Assembly (NCBI RefSeq): GCF_002101815.1
Contig: NZ_LQPM01000024.1
Location: 62,001 to 126,000 of the forward strand
From: Mycobacterium paraense
GTDB taxonomy: Bacteria; Actinomycetota; Actinomycetes; Mycobacteriales; Mycobacteriaceae
Reading direction: 5' to 3'
DNA: 64,000 nt
The notes under the pieces: generated by a model
Seen by the model: only the letters and a program-made list of their open reading frames with translations
What the model was told of the DNA's origin: nothing
The model's database searches: none
Part shown: positions 23,301-31,800 of the stretch, piece by piece
Numbering within the stretch: position 1 is the stretch's first letter
Layout: each line of letters opens with the position of its first letter
Translations under genes and position numbers: made by a program

Positions 23301-23915
23301 GTGCCACAAGGACAACCGCTCGAAGTGCCCGATGACGGGCTGACCACCCGAGCGCGGCGCAACACCCCCGTGCTGGCCGTGCACACCGGGGCGGGCAAGG
23401 GCAAGTCGACGGCCGCGTTCGGAATGGCGTTGCGGGCGTGGAACGCCGGCCTGCGGGTGGCCGTGTTTCAGTTCGTCAAGAGCGCGAAGTGGAAGGTGGG
23501 CGAGGAGGCGGCCTTCGCCCGGCTCGGCGAGCTGCACGACCGGGACGGGGTCGGCGGGGAAGTCGAGTGGCACAAGATGGGCGCGGGCTGGTCGTGGAGC
23601 CGCAAGGAGGGCAGCGATCTCGACCACGCCGCGGCCGCGGCCGACGGCTGGTCCGAGATCGCGCGCCGGCTGGCCGCGCAGCGCCACGACTTCTACGTGC
23701 TCGACGAATTCACCTACCCGATGAAGTGGGGCTGGGTCGACGTCGACGACGTGGTGGACGTCCTGCTGGCCCGGCCCGGCCACCAGCACGTGGTGATCAC
23801 CGGTCGCGACGCCCCGCCGCGCTTGGTCGATGCCGCCGATCTGGTCACCGAGATGACCAAGGTCAAGCACCCGATGGACGCCGGGCGCAAGGGGCAGAAG
23901 GGCATCGAGTGGTGA
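23301..23915 (+). CDS. cobO: Cob(I)yrinic acid a,c-diamide adenosyltransferase
   Basis: This ATP:corrinoid adenosyltransferase (CobA/CobO/BtuR family) attaches the 5'-deoxyadenosyl group to cobalt. The 204-residue protein has the P-loop variant HTGAGKGKSTAAFG near residue 28, then FQFVKSAKWKVGEE, and EMTKVKHPMDAGRKGQKGIEW at the end, all family hallmarks. GTG 23301 gives the expected N-terminus and lies 11 nt after the chelatase stop. It overlaps cobB by 4 nt (GTGA). It is part of the aerobic cobalamin pathway set with the chelatase ATPase and cobB. Confidence 0.96.
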   Translation: MPQGQPLEVPDDGLTTRARRNTPVLAVHTGAGKGKSTAAFGMALRAWNAGLRVAVFQFVKSAKWKVGEEAAFARLGELHDRDGVGGEVEWHKMGAGWSWSRKEGSDLDHAAAAADGWSEIARRLAAQRHDFYVLDEFTYPMKWGWVDVDDVVDVLLARPGHQHVVITGRDAPPRLVDAADLVTEMTKVKHPMDAGRKGQKGIEW

Positions 23916-25303
23916 GCGTCCCCGCGGTGGTCATCGCCGCCCCCGCGTCGGGCAGCGGAAAGACCACCGTCGCAACGGGTTTGATCGGGGCGCTGCGCGG
24001 CGCGGGGCACACCGTGGCGCCGTTCAAGGTCGGCCCCGACTTCATCGACCCCGGCTACCACGGCCTGGCCGCCGGGCGGCCCGGCCGCAACCTCGACCCG
24101 GTGCTGGTGGGGGAGGGGCTCATCGGCCCGCTGTACGCCCACGGCGCCGCCGGCGCCGACATCGCGGTGGTCGAGGGGGTGATGGGGCTGTTCGACGGGC
24201 GGATCGGCGCGACCGCCCCCGCGGCGGGCTCGACCGCGCACGTCGCCGGCCTGCTGGGTGCCCCGGTGCTCCTGGTGGTCGACGCGCGCGGCCAGAGCCA
24301 CAGCATCGCCGCACTGCTGCACGGCTTTTCGACCTTCGACGCCGCGACCCGGGTGTGCGGTGCGATCCTCAACCGGGTGGGGTCGGCCCGGCACGAGCGG
24401 GTGCTGCGGCAGGCCTGCGAGCAGGCCGGGGTCCCGGTCCTGGGCGCCATTCCCCGCGCCGCCGAATTAGAGCTGCCGACAAGGTATCTGGGGCTCGTCA
24501 CGGCCGTGGAGTACGGGCGGCGCGCCCGGGACGCGGTCGAGGCGATGACCGCCCTGGTCGCGCGCCACGTCGACCTGGCCGCCGTGGTGGCGATCGCCCG
24601 GTGCGGGCCGGCCGACCGGCCGTGGGACGCCGCCGCGGCGGTAGGCGAGGCGGTCGGCGAGGCGTCGGGCGCGGGCGCCACCGTCGCCATGGCCAGCGGC
24701 AAGGCGTTCAGCTTCGGCTACGCCGAACATGCCGAGCTGCTCCGGGCCGCCGGCGCCGACGTGGCCGAGTTCGACCCGCTCGTCGACGCGCTGCCCGACG
24801 GCACCGACGCCGTGCTGCTGCCCGGCGGCTTCCCCGAACAGTTCACGGCGGAGCTTTCCGCCAATCGCGTTGTGCGGAGCCAGATCAGCGAGCTGGCCGC
24901 CGCCGGCGCGCCCGTGCACGCCGAATGCGCCGGGCTGATCTACCTGGCGTCCGACCTCGACGGCCACCCGATGTGCGGGGTGCTGGCCGCATCGGCGCGA
25001 TTCACGCCGCACCTCACGCTGGCCTATCGCGACGCCGTCGCCGTGGCCGATTCGCCGCTGTATTCGACCGGGCAGCGGGTGGTCGGGCACGAATTCCACC
25101 GCACCGCAGTCACTTTCGCCGAGAGCTACCAGCCGGCGTGGGTGTACCGGGGCGGCGACGCGGCTCCGGTCCGGGACGGCGCCGTGCACGCCGGCGTGCA
25201 CGCGTCGTACCTGCACACCCACCCGGCCGCGGCGCCGGGGGCGGTGGCGCGCTTCGTCGCCCACGCCGCGCTGGCCCGCGGGCGCTCGAAGACCAACCAC
25301 TAG
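23912..25303 (+). CDS. cobB: Cobyrinate/hydrogenobyrinate a,c-diamide synthase
   Basis: CobB amidates the a and c side chains of the corrin ring using glutamine and ATP. The 463-residue protein starts with a dethiobiotin-synthetase-like ATP site (APASGSGKTTVATGL, FKVGPDFIDPGYH, VVEGVMGLFDG). It ends with a class I glutamine amidotransferase domain in which HAECAGLIYLA gives the nucleophilic Cys and ASYLHTHPAA the catalytic His. GTG 23912 overlaps the cobO stop. Downstream, a 64-nt spacer holds a dispersed repeat and the cysG promoter. Confidence 0.96.
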   Translation: MSVPAVVIAAPASGSGKTTVATGLIGALRGAGHTVAPFKVGPDFIDPGYHGLAAGRPGRNLDPVLVGEGLIGPLYAHGAAGADIAVVEGVMGLFDGRIGATAPAAGSTAHVAGLLGAPVLLVVDARGQSHSIAALLHGFSTFDAATRVCGAILNRVGSARHERVLRQACEQAGVPVLGAIPRAAELELPTRYLGLVTAVEYGRRARDAVEAMTALVARHVDLAAVVAIARCGPADRPWDAAAAVGEAVGEASGAGATVAMASGKAFSFGYAEHAELLRAAGADVAEFDPLVDALPDGTDAVLLPGGFPEQFTAELSANRVVRSQISELAAAGAPVHAECAGLIYLASDLDGHPMCGVLAASARFTPHLTLAYRDAVAVADSPLYSTGQRVVGHEFHRTAVTFAESYQPAWVYRGGDAAPVRDGAVHAGVHASYLHTHPAAAPGAVARFVAHAALARGRSKTNH

Positions 25304-25306
25304 AAC

Positions 25307-25353
25307 GATGGTGTCGACCCGTTGCGCCCGGCTCCGCCGCGCTGGCGGTCGCC
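25307..25353 (+). repeat. Intergenic copy of the dispersed GATGG...CGCCGCGC repeat
   Basis: These 47 bp between cobB and cysG align without gaps to the tandem repeat unit in the chelatase gene (22372 onward), with 39 identities by my count; shared blocks include TGCGCCCGGCT and CGCCGCGC. It lies just before the leaderless cysG promoter. I recall similar short repeats scattered in mycobacterial intergenic DNA, but did not search. Confidence 0.6.
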
Positions 25354-25367
25354 ACTAGGCTTGCCCG

Positions 25368-26585
25368 GTGACCGAGAACGCCTACCTGGCCGGACTGCGG
25401 CTGGCCGGCAAGAAGGTCGTGGTGGTCGGCGGCGGGACCGTCGCACAGCGCCGATTGCCGCTGCTGATCGCCAGCGGCGCCGACGTGCACGTCATCTCCC
25501 GGTCCGCCACCCCGGCCGTCGAGGCGATGGAGGGAATCGTCTTGTCGGTGCGCGAATACCGCGACGGCGACCTCGACGGGGCCTGGTATGCCATCGCGGC
25601 CACCGACGACCCGCACGTGAACGCCGCCGTCGTCGCCGAGGCCGAACGCCGCCGCATCTTCTGCGTGCGGGCCGACATCGCCGTCGAGGGCACCGCGGTG
25701 ACCCCGGCGACCTTCAGCTATGCCGGCCTGTCGGTCGGGGTGCTGGCCGGGGGCGAGCACCGGCGGTCCGCGGCGATCCGCTCGGCCATCCGCGAGGCGC
25801 TGCAGCAAGGCGTCATCACGGCCGAGAGCGCCGACGTGGTGCGCGGCGGGGTGGCGCTGGTCGGCGGCGGCCCCGGCGACCCGGAGCTCATCACGGTGCG
25901 CGGCCGCCGCCTGCTCGCCCAGGCGGACGTCGTCGTCGCCGACCGGCTCGCGCCGCCCGAGCTGCTCGCCGAGCTGCCGCCGCACGTGGAGGTCATCGAC
26001 GCGGCCAAGATTCCATACGGGCGGGCGATGGCCCAGGACGCGATCAACGACGTCATGATCGAGCGGGCCCGCTCGGGCAGCTTCGTCGTGCGCCTCAAGG
26101 GCGGGGACCCGTTCGTCTTCGCGCGCGGGTATGAGGAGGTGTTGGCGTGCGCCGATGCGGGCATCCCGGTGACTGTGGTGCCCGGTGTGACAAGTGCCAT
26201 AGGGGTGCCCGCTCTGGCGGGCGTCCCGGTCACGCATCGGGCGATAAATCACGAATTCGTGGTGGTCAGCGGGCATGTGGCGCCGGGCCACCCCGAATCG
26301 TTAGTAAATTGGGATGCACTGGCCGCGATGAGGGGGACCATCGTTTTGCTGATGGCGGTCGAACGCATCGAGCTTTTCGTCGACGTCCTGTTGAAGGGGG
26401 GCCGACCTGCGGATACGCCGGTGCTGGTGGTCCAGCACGGCACAACGGCAGCTCAGCACACGTTGCGGGCCACCCTCGCCGACACGCCGGAGAAGGTCCG
26501 CGCGGAGGGGATCCGACCTCCCGCAATCATCGTGATCGGGGCCGTAGTCGGCCTGAGTGGCGTTCGGCATTTAAAAGGATCTTAA
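25368..26585 (+). CDS. cysG: Siroheme synthase / uroporphyrinogen-III methyltransferase
   Basis: This 405-residue fusion makes precorrin-2 and siroheme. The N-terminal 150 residues are the NAD-dependent precorrin-2 dehydrogenase/ferrochelatase part (VVVVGGGTVAQRRLPLL). The C-terminal part is the SAM-dependent methyltransferase (GGGPGDPELITVRG, RLKGGDPFVFARG, VPGVTSAIGVPALAGVPVTHR). Precorrin-2 also feeds cobalamin, fitting its place beside cobO/cobB. GTG 25368 has TAGGCT exactly 6 nt upstream, the leaderless pattern. The last 150 codons use more A/T-ending codons (ATA, TTA, GTA, AAT) than the neighbours. Confidence 0.95.
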   Translation: MTENAYLAGLRLAGKKVVVVGGGTVAQRRLPLLIASGADVHVISRSATPAVEAMEGIVLSVREYRDGDLDGAWYAIAATDDPHVNAAVVAEAERRRIFCVRADIAVEGTAVTPATFSYAGLSVGVLAGGEHRRSAAIRSAIREALQQGVITAESADVVRGGVALVGGGPGDPELITVRGRRLLAQADVVVADRLAPPELLAELPPHVEVIDAAKIPYGRAMAQDAINDVMIERARSGSFVVRLKGGDPFVFARGYEEVLACADAGIPVTVVPGVTSAIGVPALAGVPVTHRAINHEFVVVSGHVAPGHPESLVNWDALAAMRGTIVLLMAVERIELFVDVLLKGGRPADTPVLVVQHGTTAAQHTLRATLADTPEKVRAEGIRPPAIIVIGAVVGLSGVRHLKGS

Positions 26586-26607
26586 GATTACTGTAAGGTA
26601 ACCCATT
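26579..26607 (+). promoter_or_regulatory. Low-GC efpA upstream region with a 10-bp palindrome
   Basis: ATCTTAAGAT (26579-26588) is a perfect palindrome overlapping the cysG stop, followed by TTACTGTAAGGTAA, whose ends are also symmetric. The 22-nt cysG-efpA spacer is much richer in A/T than its surroundings. It may hold an operator for a drug-responsive regulator of efpA; no single -10/-35 pair stands out. Confidence 0.35.
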
Positions 26608-28200
26608 ATGACGGCTCTCAACGACTCAGAGCGCGCGGTGCACAACTTGGCATCCGTACGCCCCGATCGTCCGGCCCCGGCGCGCGCAACGACGCCGGCG
26701 GAGACCGCCTCCTCACGGATTAGCAGGTATTACCCCGCGTGGCTGCCGTCCTGGCGCTTCATCGCGGCCGTGATCGCCATCGGCGGCATGCAGCTGCTGG
26801 CGACCATGGACAGCACCGTCGCGATCGTCGCGCTTCCTAAGATCCAGAACGAGCTGAGCCTGTCCGACGCCGGCCGGAGCTGGGTCATCACCGCCTACGT
26901 GCTGACCTTCGGCGGGCTGATGCTGCTCGGCGGGCGCCTCGGCGACACCATCGGGCGCAAGCGCACCTTCATCGTCGGCGTCGCGCTGTTCACCATCTCC
27001 TCCGTGTTGTGCGCGGTCGCCTGGGACGAGGCGACCATGGTCATCGCCCGGCTGCTGCAGGGCATCGGGTCGGCCATCGCGTCGCCCACCGGCCTGGCGC
27101 TGGTGGCGACCACCTTCCCGAAGGGGCCCGCGCGCAACGCCGCGACGGCCGTGTTCGCCGCGATGACCGCCGTCGGCTCGGTGATGGGCCTGGTGGTCGG
27201 CGGGGCGCTGACCGAGGTGTCCTGGCGGCTGGCGTTTTTGGTCAACGTGCCGATCGGGCTGGTGATGATCTACCTGGCCCGCACCGCCCTGCGGGAAACC
27301 AACCGGGAGCGGATGAAGCTCGACGCCACCGGCGCGCTGCTGGCCACGCTGGCGTGCACTGCCGCGGTGTTCGCCTTTTCGATGGGTCCGGAAAGGGGCT
27401 GGGTCTCGATCACCACCATCGGCTCGGGCGCGGTGGCTCTGGCGGCCGCCCTGGCCTTCGTCGTGGTGGAGCGCAGCGCCGAGAACCCGGTCGTCCCGTT
27501 CGGCCTGTTCCGCGACCGCAACCGGCTGGTGACGTTCACCGCGATCTTCTTGGCCGGCGGGCTCATGTTCAGCCTGACCGTGTGCATCGGCCTGTACGTG
27601 CAGGACATCCTCGGCTACAGCGCGCTGCGCGCCGGCGTCGGGTTCATCCCGTTCGTCATCGCGATGGGGATCGGCCTCGGGGTGTCGTCGCAGCTGGTGT
27701 CGCGGTTCTCGCCGCGGGTGCTGACGATCGGCGGCGGACTGCTGCTGTTCTGGGCGATGATCTCCGGCTGGGCGTTCATGCACCGGGGCGTGCCCTACTT
27801 CCCGAACCTGGTGGTGCCCGTCATCGTCGGCGGCATCGGGATCGGCATTTGCGTGGTCCCGCTGACCCTCTCGGCGATCGCCGGCGTCGGTTTCGACCAG
27901 ATCGGCCCGGTGTCGGCCATCGCGCTGATGCTGCAGAGCCTGGGCGGGCCGCTGGTGCTCGCCGTCATCCAGGCCGTGATCACCTCCCGCACGCTGTACC
28001 TGGGCGGCACCACCGGCCCGGTCAAGTTCATGACCGACGCCCAATTGGGTGCGCTGGACCACGGCTACACTTACGGCCTGTTGTGGGTGGCCGGCGTGGC
28101 CGTCATCGTCGGCGCCGCGGCGCTGCTGATCGGCTACACCCCGGAGCAGGTCGCCCACGCGCAAGAGGTCAAGGACGCGATCGACGCCGGCGAGCTGTAG
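26608..28200 (+). CDS. efpA: MFS drug efflux pump, DHA2 family, 14 membrane segments
   Basis: EfpA is an inner-membrane proton antiporter of the QacA/EmrB (DHA2) type, linked in mycobacteria to multidrug and lipid export. The 530-residue protein has a roughly 45-residue polar N-terminus, the first membrane helix containing QLLATMDSTVAIVALPKIQ (DHA2 motif with an acidic residue), motif A LGGRLGDTIGRKRTF, and about 14 hydrophobic helices in all, ending LLIGYTPEQVAHAQEV. ATG 26608 is the only sensible start. It is separated from cysG by 22 nt and followed by a hairpin, so it may be expressed alone. Confidence 0.96.
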   Translation: MTALNDSERAVHNLASVRPDRPAPARATTPAETASSRISRYYPAWLPSWRFIAAVIAIGGMQLLATMDSTVAIVALPKIQNELSLSDAGRSWVITAYVLTFGGLMLLGGRLGDTIGRKRTFIVGVALFTISSVLCAVAWDEATMVIARLLQGIGSAIASPTGLALVATTFPKGPARNAATAVFAAMTAVGSVMGLVVGGALTEVSWRLAFLVNVPIGLVMIYLARTALRETNRERMKLDATGALLATLACTAAVFAFSMGPERGWVSITTIGSGAVALAAALAFVVVERSAENPVVPFGLFRDRNRLVTFTAIFLAGGLMFSLTVCIGLYVQDILGYSALRAGVGFIPFVIAMGIGLGVSSQLVSRFSPRVLTIGGGLLLFWAMISGWAFMHRGVPYFPNLVVPVIVGGIGIGICVVPLTLSAIAGVGFDQIGPVSAIALMLQSLGGPLVLAVIQAVITSRTLYLGGTTGPVKFMTDAQLGALDHGYTYGLLWVAGVAVIVGAAALLIGYTPEQVAHAQEVKDAIDAGEL

Positions 28201-28215
28201 CTCCGCCATTCGTCG

Positions 28216-28272
28216 CGAGAGTGCAACTGCCGGCGCCCGTACTCGGGAAATGTGTCGCTAGTTGCACTTTCG
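28216..28272. terminator. Hairpin between efpA and proS
   Basis: Arms CGAGAGTGCAACT (28216-28228) and AGTTGCACTTTCG (28260-28272) pair at 12 of 13 positions around a 31-nt loop. It lies 15 nt after the efpA stop and 32 nt before the proS -10. It may end efpA transcription, although there is no T-run. It belongs with the similar hairpins at 14704, 38924 and 48329. Confidence 0.5.
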
Positions 28273-28318
28273 GTTGCGCTGACTTGCCCGCATCGTCGTC
28301 AGGCTAGGCTTGCCCGCT

Positions 28319-30070
28319 GTGATCACCCGGATGTCCGAGCTGTTCCTGCGCACCCTGCGCGACGACCCCGCCGACGCCGAAGTGCCCAGCCACAAACTCC
28401 TCATCCGGGCCGGGTACGTCCGGCCGGTCGCGCCCGGGCTGTACAGCTGGCTGCCCCTGGGCCTGCGGGTGCTGCGCAAGATCGAGCGGATCGTGCGCGA
28501 CGAGATGAACGCGATTGGCGGGCAAGAGATCCTGTTCCCGGCCCTGCTGCCGCGGGCCCCGTACGAAACCACCAACCGGTGGACCGAGTACGGCGACGGG
28601 GTGTTTCGGCTGCAGGACCGCCGCGGCAACGACTACCTGCTGGGCCCCACCCACGAGGAGCTCTTCGCGCTGACCGTGAAGGGCGAATACAGCTCCTACA
28701 AGGACTTTCCGCTGCTGCTGTTCCAGATCCAGAACAAGTACCGCGACGAGGCGCGGCCGCGGGCCGGCATCCTGCGCGTGCGGGAGTTCCTGATGAAGGA
28801 CTCCTACTCGTTCGACATCGACGACGCCGGGCTCAAGGCCGCCTATCACGCGCACCGGGAGGCCTATCAGCGCATCTTCGACCGGCTGCGGGTGCGCTAC
28901 GTCATCGTGTCCGCGGTGTCGGGCGCGATGGGCGGCAGCGCGTCGGAGGAGTTCCTGGCCGAAAGCGAGGTGGGCGAGGACACCTTCGTGCGCTGCCTGG
29001 AGTCCGGGTACGCGGCCAACGTCGAGGCGGTCGTCACCGCCCCCCCGGAGGCGCTCCCGATCGACGGGCAGCCCGAGGCGGTGGTGCACGACACCGGCGA
29101 CACCCCCACCATCGCGACCCTGGTGGACTGGGCGAACACGGCCGGCCTGGGCCGCACCGTCACCGCGGCCGACACACTGAAGAACGTCCTGCTCAAGGTG
29201 CGCCAGCCCGGCGGGGAGTGGGAGCTGTTGGCCATCGGGGTGCCCGGCGACCGCGAGGTCGACGACAAGAGGCTGGGCGCGGCGCTGGAGCCGGCCGAAT
29301 ATGCGCTGCTCGACGACGCCGACTTCGCCAGGCATCCGTTCCTGGTGAAGGGCTATATCGGCCCGAAAGCGTTGCGCGACAACGGTGTTCGCTATCTCGT
29401 CGACCCGCGGGTGGTCGACGGCACCAGCTGGATCACCGGGGCCGACGAGCCCGGCCGGCACGTCGTCGGGCTGGTGGCCGGCCGGGATTTCACCGCCGAC
29501 GGCACCATCGAGGCCGCCGAGGTGCGCGACGGCGACCCCTCCCCGGACGGCGCCGGCCCGCTGGTGTCGGCCCGCGGCATCGAGATCGGCCACATCTTCC
29601 AGCTCGGCCGCAAGTACACGGACGCCTTCACCGTCGACGTCCTCGGCGAGGACGGCAAGCCGGTGCGGCTGACCATGGGCTCCTACGGCCTCGGGGTGTC
29701 ACGGATGGTGGCCGTCATCGCCGAGCAGCACCACGACGAGCTCGGCCTGCGCTGGCCCCCGGCCGTCGCGCCGTTCGACGTGCACCTGGTGATCGCCAAC
29801 AAGGACGCCGAGGCCCGCACCGGGGCGACCGCGCTGGCCGCCGACCTGGACCGGCTGGGCGTCGAGGTGCTGCTCGACGACCGCCAGGCGTCGCCCGGGG
29901 TGAAGTTCAAGGACGCCGAGCTGCTGGGCGTGCCGTGGATCGTCGTCGTGGGGCGCGGCTGGGCCGACGGCGTGGTCGAACTGCGCGACCGGTTCGACGG
30001 GCAGACCCGCGAGCTGACGGTGGGTGAGTCGCTGGCCACCGACATCGCCGCGGCGATCGGCGGCCGGTAG
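28319..30070 (+). CDS. proS: Prolyl-tRNA synthetase (bacterial type with editing insert)
   Basis: ProRS charges tRNA-Pro. The protein (583 residues from GTG 28319) shows the class II motifs: GLYSWLPLGLRVLRKIERIVRDEM (motif 1), PTHEELF and KYRDEARPRAGILRVREFLMKDSYSFD (motif 2), and MGSYGLGVSRMVAVIAEQ (motif 3). About 170 residues between motifs 2 and 3 form the bacterial editing insertion, and a C-terminal anticodon-binding domain follows. GTG 28319 begins MITRMSELFLRTLRDDPADAE, matching my memory of the M. tuberculosis protein, and has TAGGCT 8 nt upstream. The 3' end is 5 nt from the convergent ferritin-like gene. Confidence 0.96.
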   Translation: MITRMSELFLRTLRDDPADAEVPSHKLLIRAGYVRPVAPGLYSWLPLGLRVLRKIERIVRDEMNAIGGQEILFPALLPRAPYETTNRWTEYGDGVFRLQDRRGNDYLLGPTHEELFALTVKGEYSSYKDFPLLLFQIQNKYRDEARPRAGILRVREFLMKDSYSFDIDDAGLKAAYHAHREAYQRIFDRLRVRYVIVSAVSGAMGGSASEEFLAESEVGEDTFVRCLESGYAANVEAVVTAPPEALPIDGQPEAVVHDTGDTPTIATLVDWANTAGLGRTVTAADTLKNVLLKVRQPGGEWELLAIGVPGDREVDDKRLGAALEPAEYALLDDADFARHPFLVKGYIGPKALRDNGVRYLVDPRVVDGTSWITGADEPGRHVVGLVAGRDFTADGTIEAAEVRDGDPSPDGAGPLVSARGIEIGHIFQLGRKYTDAFTVDVLGEDGKPVRLTMGSYGLGVSRMVAVIAEQHHDELGLRWPPAVAPFDVHLVIANKDAEARTGATALAADLDRLGVEVLLDDRQASPGVKFKDAELLGVPWIVVVGRGWADGVVELRDRFDGQTRELTVGESLATDIAAAIGGR

Positions 30071-30075
30071 CGGGC

Positions 30076-30522
30076 CTACTCGTTGCCGCCCGGGAATCCG
30101 GTCGTAATGGGCCAGGCGCCCAGCACCCGGTTCCACCGGGCGGCCATCACCGCGCTCTGGATCAGGGCCGTCGACGCGAACGCCCGGTCGTCGGCCGTCT
30201 CGGCGTGCTCGATGACCGCGCGCCACGCCGTCGCGCCGTCGTTCTCCATCCGCGCCGCCAGCCGCACCGCGTCCGCCGCGCTGCCCACCATCAGCGGCAA
30301 CTGGTAGCCGGGCGCCGCGACCGGCGCGTTGACCTTGCGCGCGGCCAGCATGGCGATGGTGTCGTCGCGGCGCTGCCGATGCTGGGTCAGCGCCTCCACC
30401 ACCATGCCGTTGACGCTTGGGGGCGTCAGCGCGGACACGATGCCGTAGCCGTAGATCGTCGAGTGCTCGACGGCCAGCGCGTCGCACAGCGCGGCGTTGT
30501 CGGCGTCCTTTCCGGACGTCAT
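30076..30522 (-). CDS. Ferritin-like DUF4439 protein (Rv2844-like)
   Basis: A 148-residue all-helical protein beginning MTSGKDADNAALCDALAVEHSTIYGYGIVSAL. The E-H-x2-Y pattern near residues 19-24 and the second helix pair with WRAVIEHAETADDRAFA resemble DUF4439, a ferritin-like family. No proven activity is known to me; binding a metal or acting as a structural partner is possible. It lies 13 nt after the lipoprotein gene, in the same two-gene order as Rv2843-Rv2844 of M. tuberculosis, so the two probably work together. Confidence 0.85.
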   Translation of the reverse strand: MTSGKDADNAALCDALAVEHSTIYGYGIVSALTPPSVNGMVVEALTQHRQRRDDTIAMLAARKVNAPVAAPGYQLPLMVGSAADAVRLAARMENDGATAWRAVIEHAETADDRAFASTALIQSAVMAARWNRVLGAWPITTGFPGGNE

Positions 30523-30535
30523 ATCGGGCCGGATG

Positions 30536-31066
30536 TCATATCGAGGGCCCCCCGGGCACCAGCGCCACCTGGTAGGAGGCCGTGCACGACGCCGCGATCG
30601 AGGCCAGCAGGCCGGACCGGTAGCCCGACTCGGTCGTCACCAGGCGCCCGGCGCTCTCGGCCGACGCGCGCAGCGAATTGATCACGTCGGACACCGGCGG
30701 CGGGGGCGGTGGCGGGCCCGGCTCGGCCTGGCTGGTGCTGGGCGGCGTCGTCTCGCTCGACGAGGACGTGAGCTTGCCCGCGGCCCGCGCGATCTCGGTG
30801 GACAGCGCGCGGGCGTGCGCGGCGCGTTGGGTGGCGACCACGGTCAGCGCGGCCGCGATCTGCGGCGCGACGCCGACGGCCGCGGCGGCGGCCCCGGCGA
30901 GGGCGCTGTCCTTGCGGGCCTGGTCCAACGGCCCCAGGAGGTTCTCGACGGTGGGCGGCTTGGGCGGGGACTCACCGCAGGCGGATCCGACCACCCCGAA
31001 CGCAGCGAGGGCCGCGACACCGGCGAGCACGCCCCGCCTGTTGGTGACGGGTACTGCGCTAGGCAC
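30536..31066 (-). CDS. Putative lipoprotein with twin-arginine-like signal (Rv2843-like)
   Basis: The 176-residue protein has an N-terminal signal with NRRGVLAGVAALAAFGVV and a lipobox VGSAC (Cys30), so it is probably a lipid-anchored exported protein; the paired arginines hint at Tat export. After the signal it is rich in Ala with a TTPPSTSQAEPGPPPPPPP linker at about residues 106-124. The remaining helices resemble ferritin-like proteins faintly, in keeping with its DUF4439 partner downstream. Function unknown. It is divergent from the rimP operon, with a 194-nt spacer. Confidence 0.82.
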   Translation of the reverse strand: MPSAVPVTNRRGVLAGVAALAAFGVVGSACGESPPKPPTVENLLGPLDQARKDSALAGAAAAAVGVAPQIAAALTVVATQRAAHARALSTEIARAAGKLTSSSSETTPPSTSQAEPGPPPPPPPVSDVINSLRASAESAGRLVTTESGYRSGLLASIAASCTASYQVALVPGGPSI

Positions 31067-31163
31067 AGCAACATCCTGCCATCGGCGGGCCCGGTCACGC
31101 CGCAGGGCAGGTCCGAGGATCTTGACCGAGCGGCGATCACGCCGTCATCGGCGATTCCTGGCG

Positions 31164-31260
31164 TATCGTGGATAGCTGACTCAGAGCGGAAGCCGCTCGG
31201 AAGCCACCCGGGTGGCGACCTCCGACCGATGACCGGACAACTCAAGATGAGGAGCTCGCC
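31164..31260 (+). promoter_or_regulatory. Leader of the rimP-nusA-infB operon with two stems
   Basis: A TATCGT hexamer (31164-31169) could be the -10. Downstream lie GAGCGG-AAG-CCGCTC (31184-31198) and the perfect palindrome CCACCCGGGTGG (31204-31215), then a GAGGAG ribosome site before GTG 31261. A structured leader would fit control of this translation operon, as known for the metY-rimP-nusA-infB operon in E. coli; here it is inference. Confidence 0.45.
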
Positions 31261-31800
31261 GTGACCACCGGGCTACCTTCCCAGACGCAGGTGATCGAGC
31301 TACTCGGCGGTGAGTTCGCGCGCGCCGGTTACGAAATCGAAGACGTGGTCATCGACGGCCGGGCGCGGCCGCCCCGGATCACCGTGATCGCCGACGGCGA
31401 CGACCCCTTGGACCTCGACACGGTGGCCACCCTGTCGCGGTCGGCGTCGGCTTTGCTGGACGGCCTGGACAACGCGGCCGACAGCTACGTGCTCGAGGTG
31501 AGTTCCCCCGGTGTGGAGCGCCCCCTGACCAGCGCGAAGCACTTCCGCCGCGCCCGTGGCCGCAAGGTCGAGCTCGCGTTGGCGGACGGATCGCAGCTGA
31601 CCGGCCGCGTCGGCGAGACCCGCGACGACACCGTCGCCGTGGTGCTCCGCGCGGGCAGGGACTGGACGGTACGCGAGATCCCGCTCGGCGAGATCGTGAA
31701 AGCCGTTGTGCAAGTTGAGTTTTCGCCCCCGGCACCCGCGGAGCTGGAGCTGGCGGGGGTGGTCAGGGGTCGGCCCGATGGAACGGAGGCCGGAGCATGA
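31261..31800 (+). CDS. rimP: Ribosome maturation factor RimP
   Basis: RimP helps assemble the 30S subunit. The 179-residue protein has the two-domain layout: an N-terminal alpha/beta domain (VIELLGGEFARAGYEIEDVVIDG, ITVIADGDDPLDLDTVATLSR, YVLEVSSPGVERPLTSAKHFRRARG) and a C-terminal SH3-like barrel (GRVGETRDDTVAVVL, IVKAVVQVEFSP). GTG 31261 has a clear GAGGAG ribosome site. Its stop overlaps nusA by 4 nt (ATGA). Confidence 0.95.
   Translation: MTTGLPSQTQVIELLGGEFARAGYEIEDVVIDGRARPPRITVIADGDDPLDLDTVATLSRSASALLDGLDNAADSYVLEVSSPGVERPLTSAKHFRRARGRKVELALADGSQLTGRVGETRDDTVAVVLRAGRDWTVREIPLGEIVKAVVQVEFSPPAPAELELAGVVRGRPDGTEAGA

Noticed and set aside
21232..23307. 691-codon minus-strand frame opposite the chelatase ATPase
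   Set aside because: Arg/Gly/Val-rich shadow of a gene with clear AAA+ and VWA motifs.
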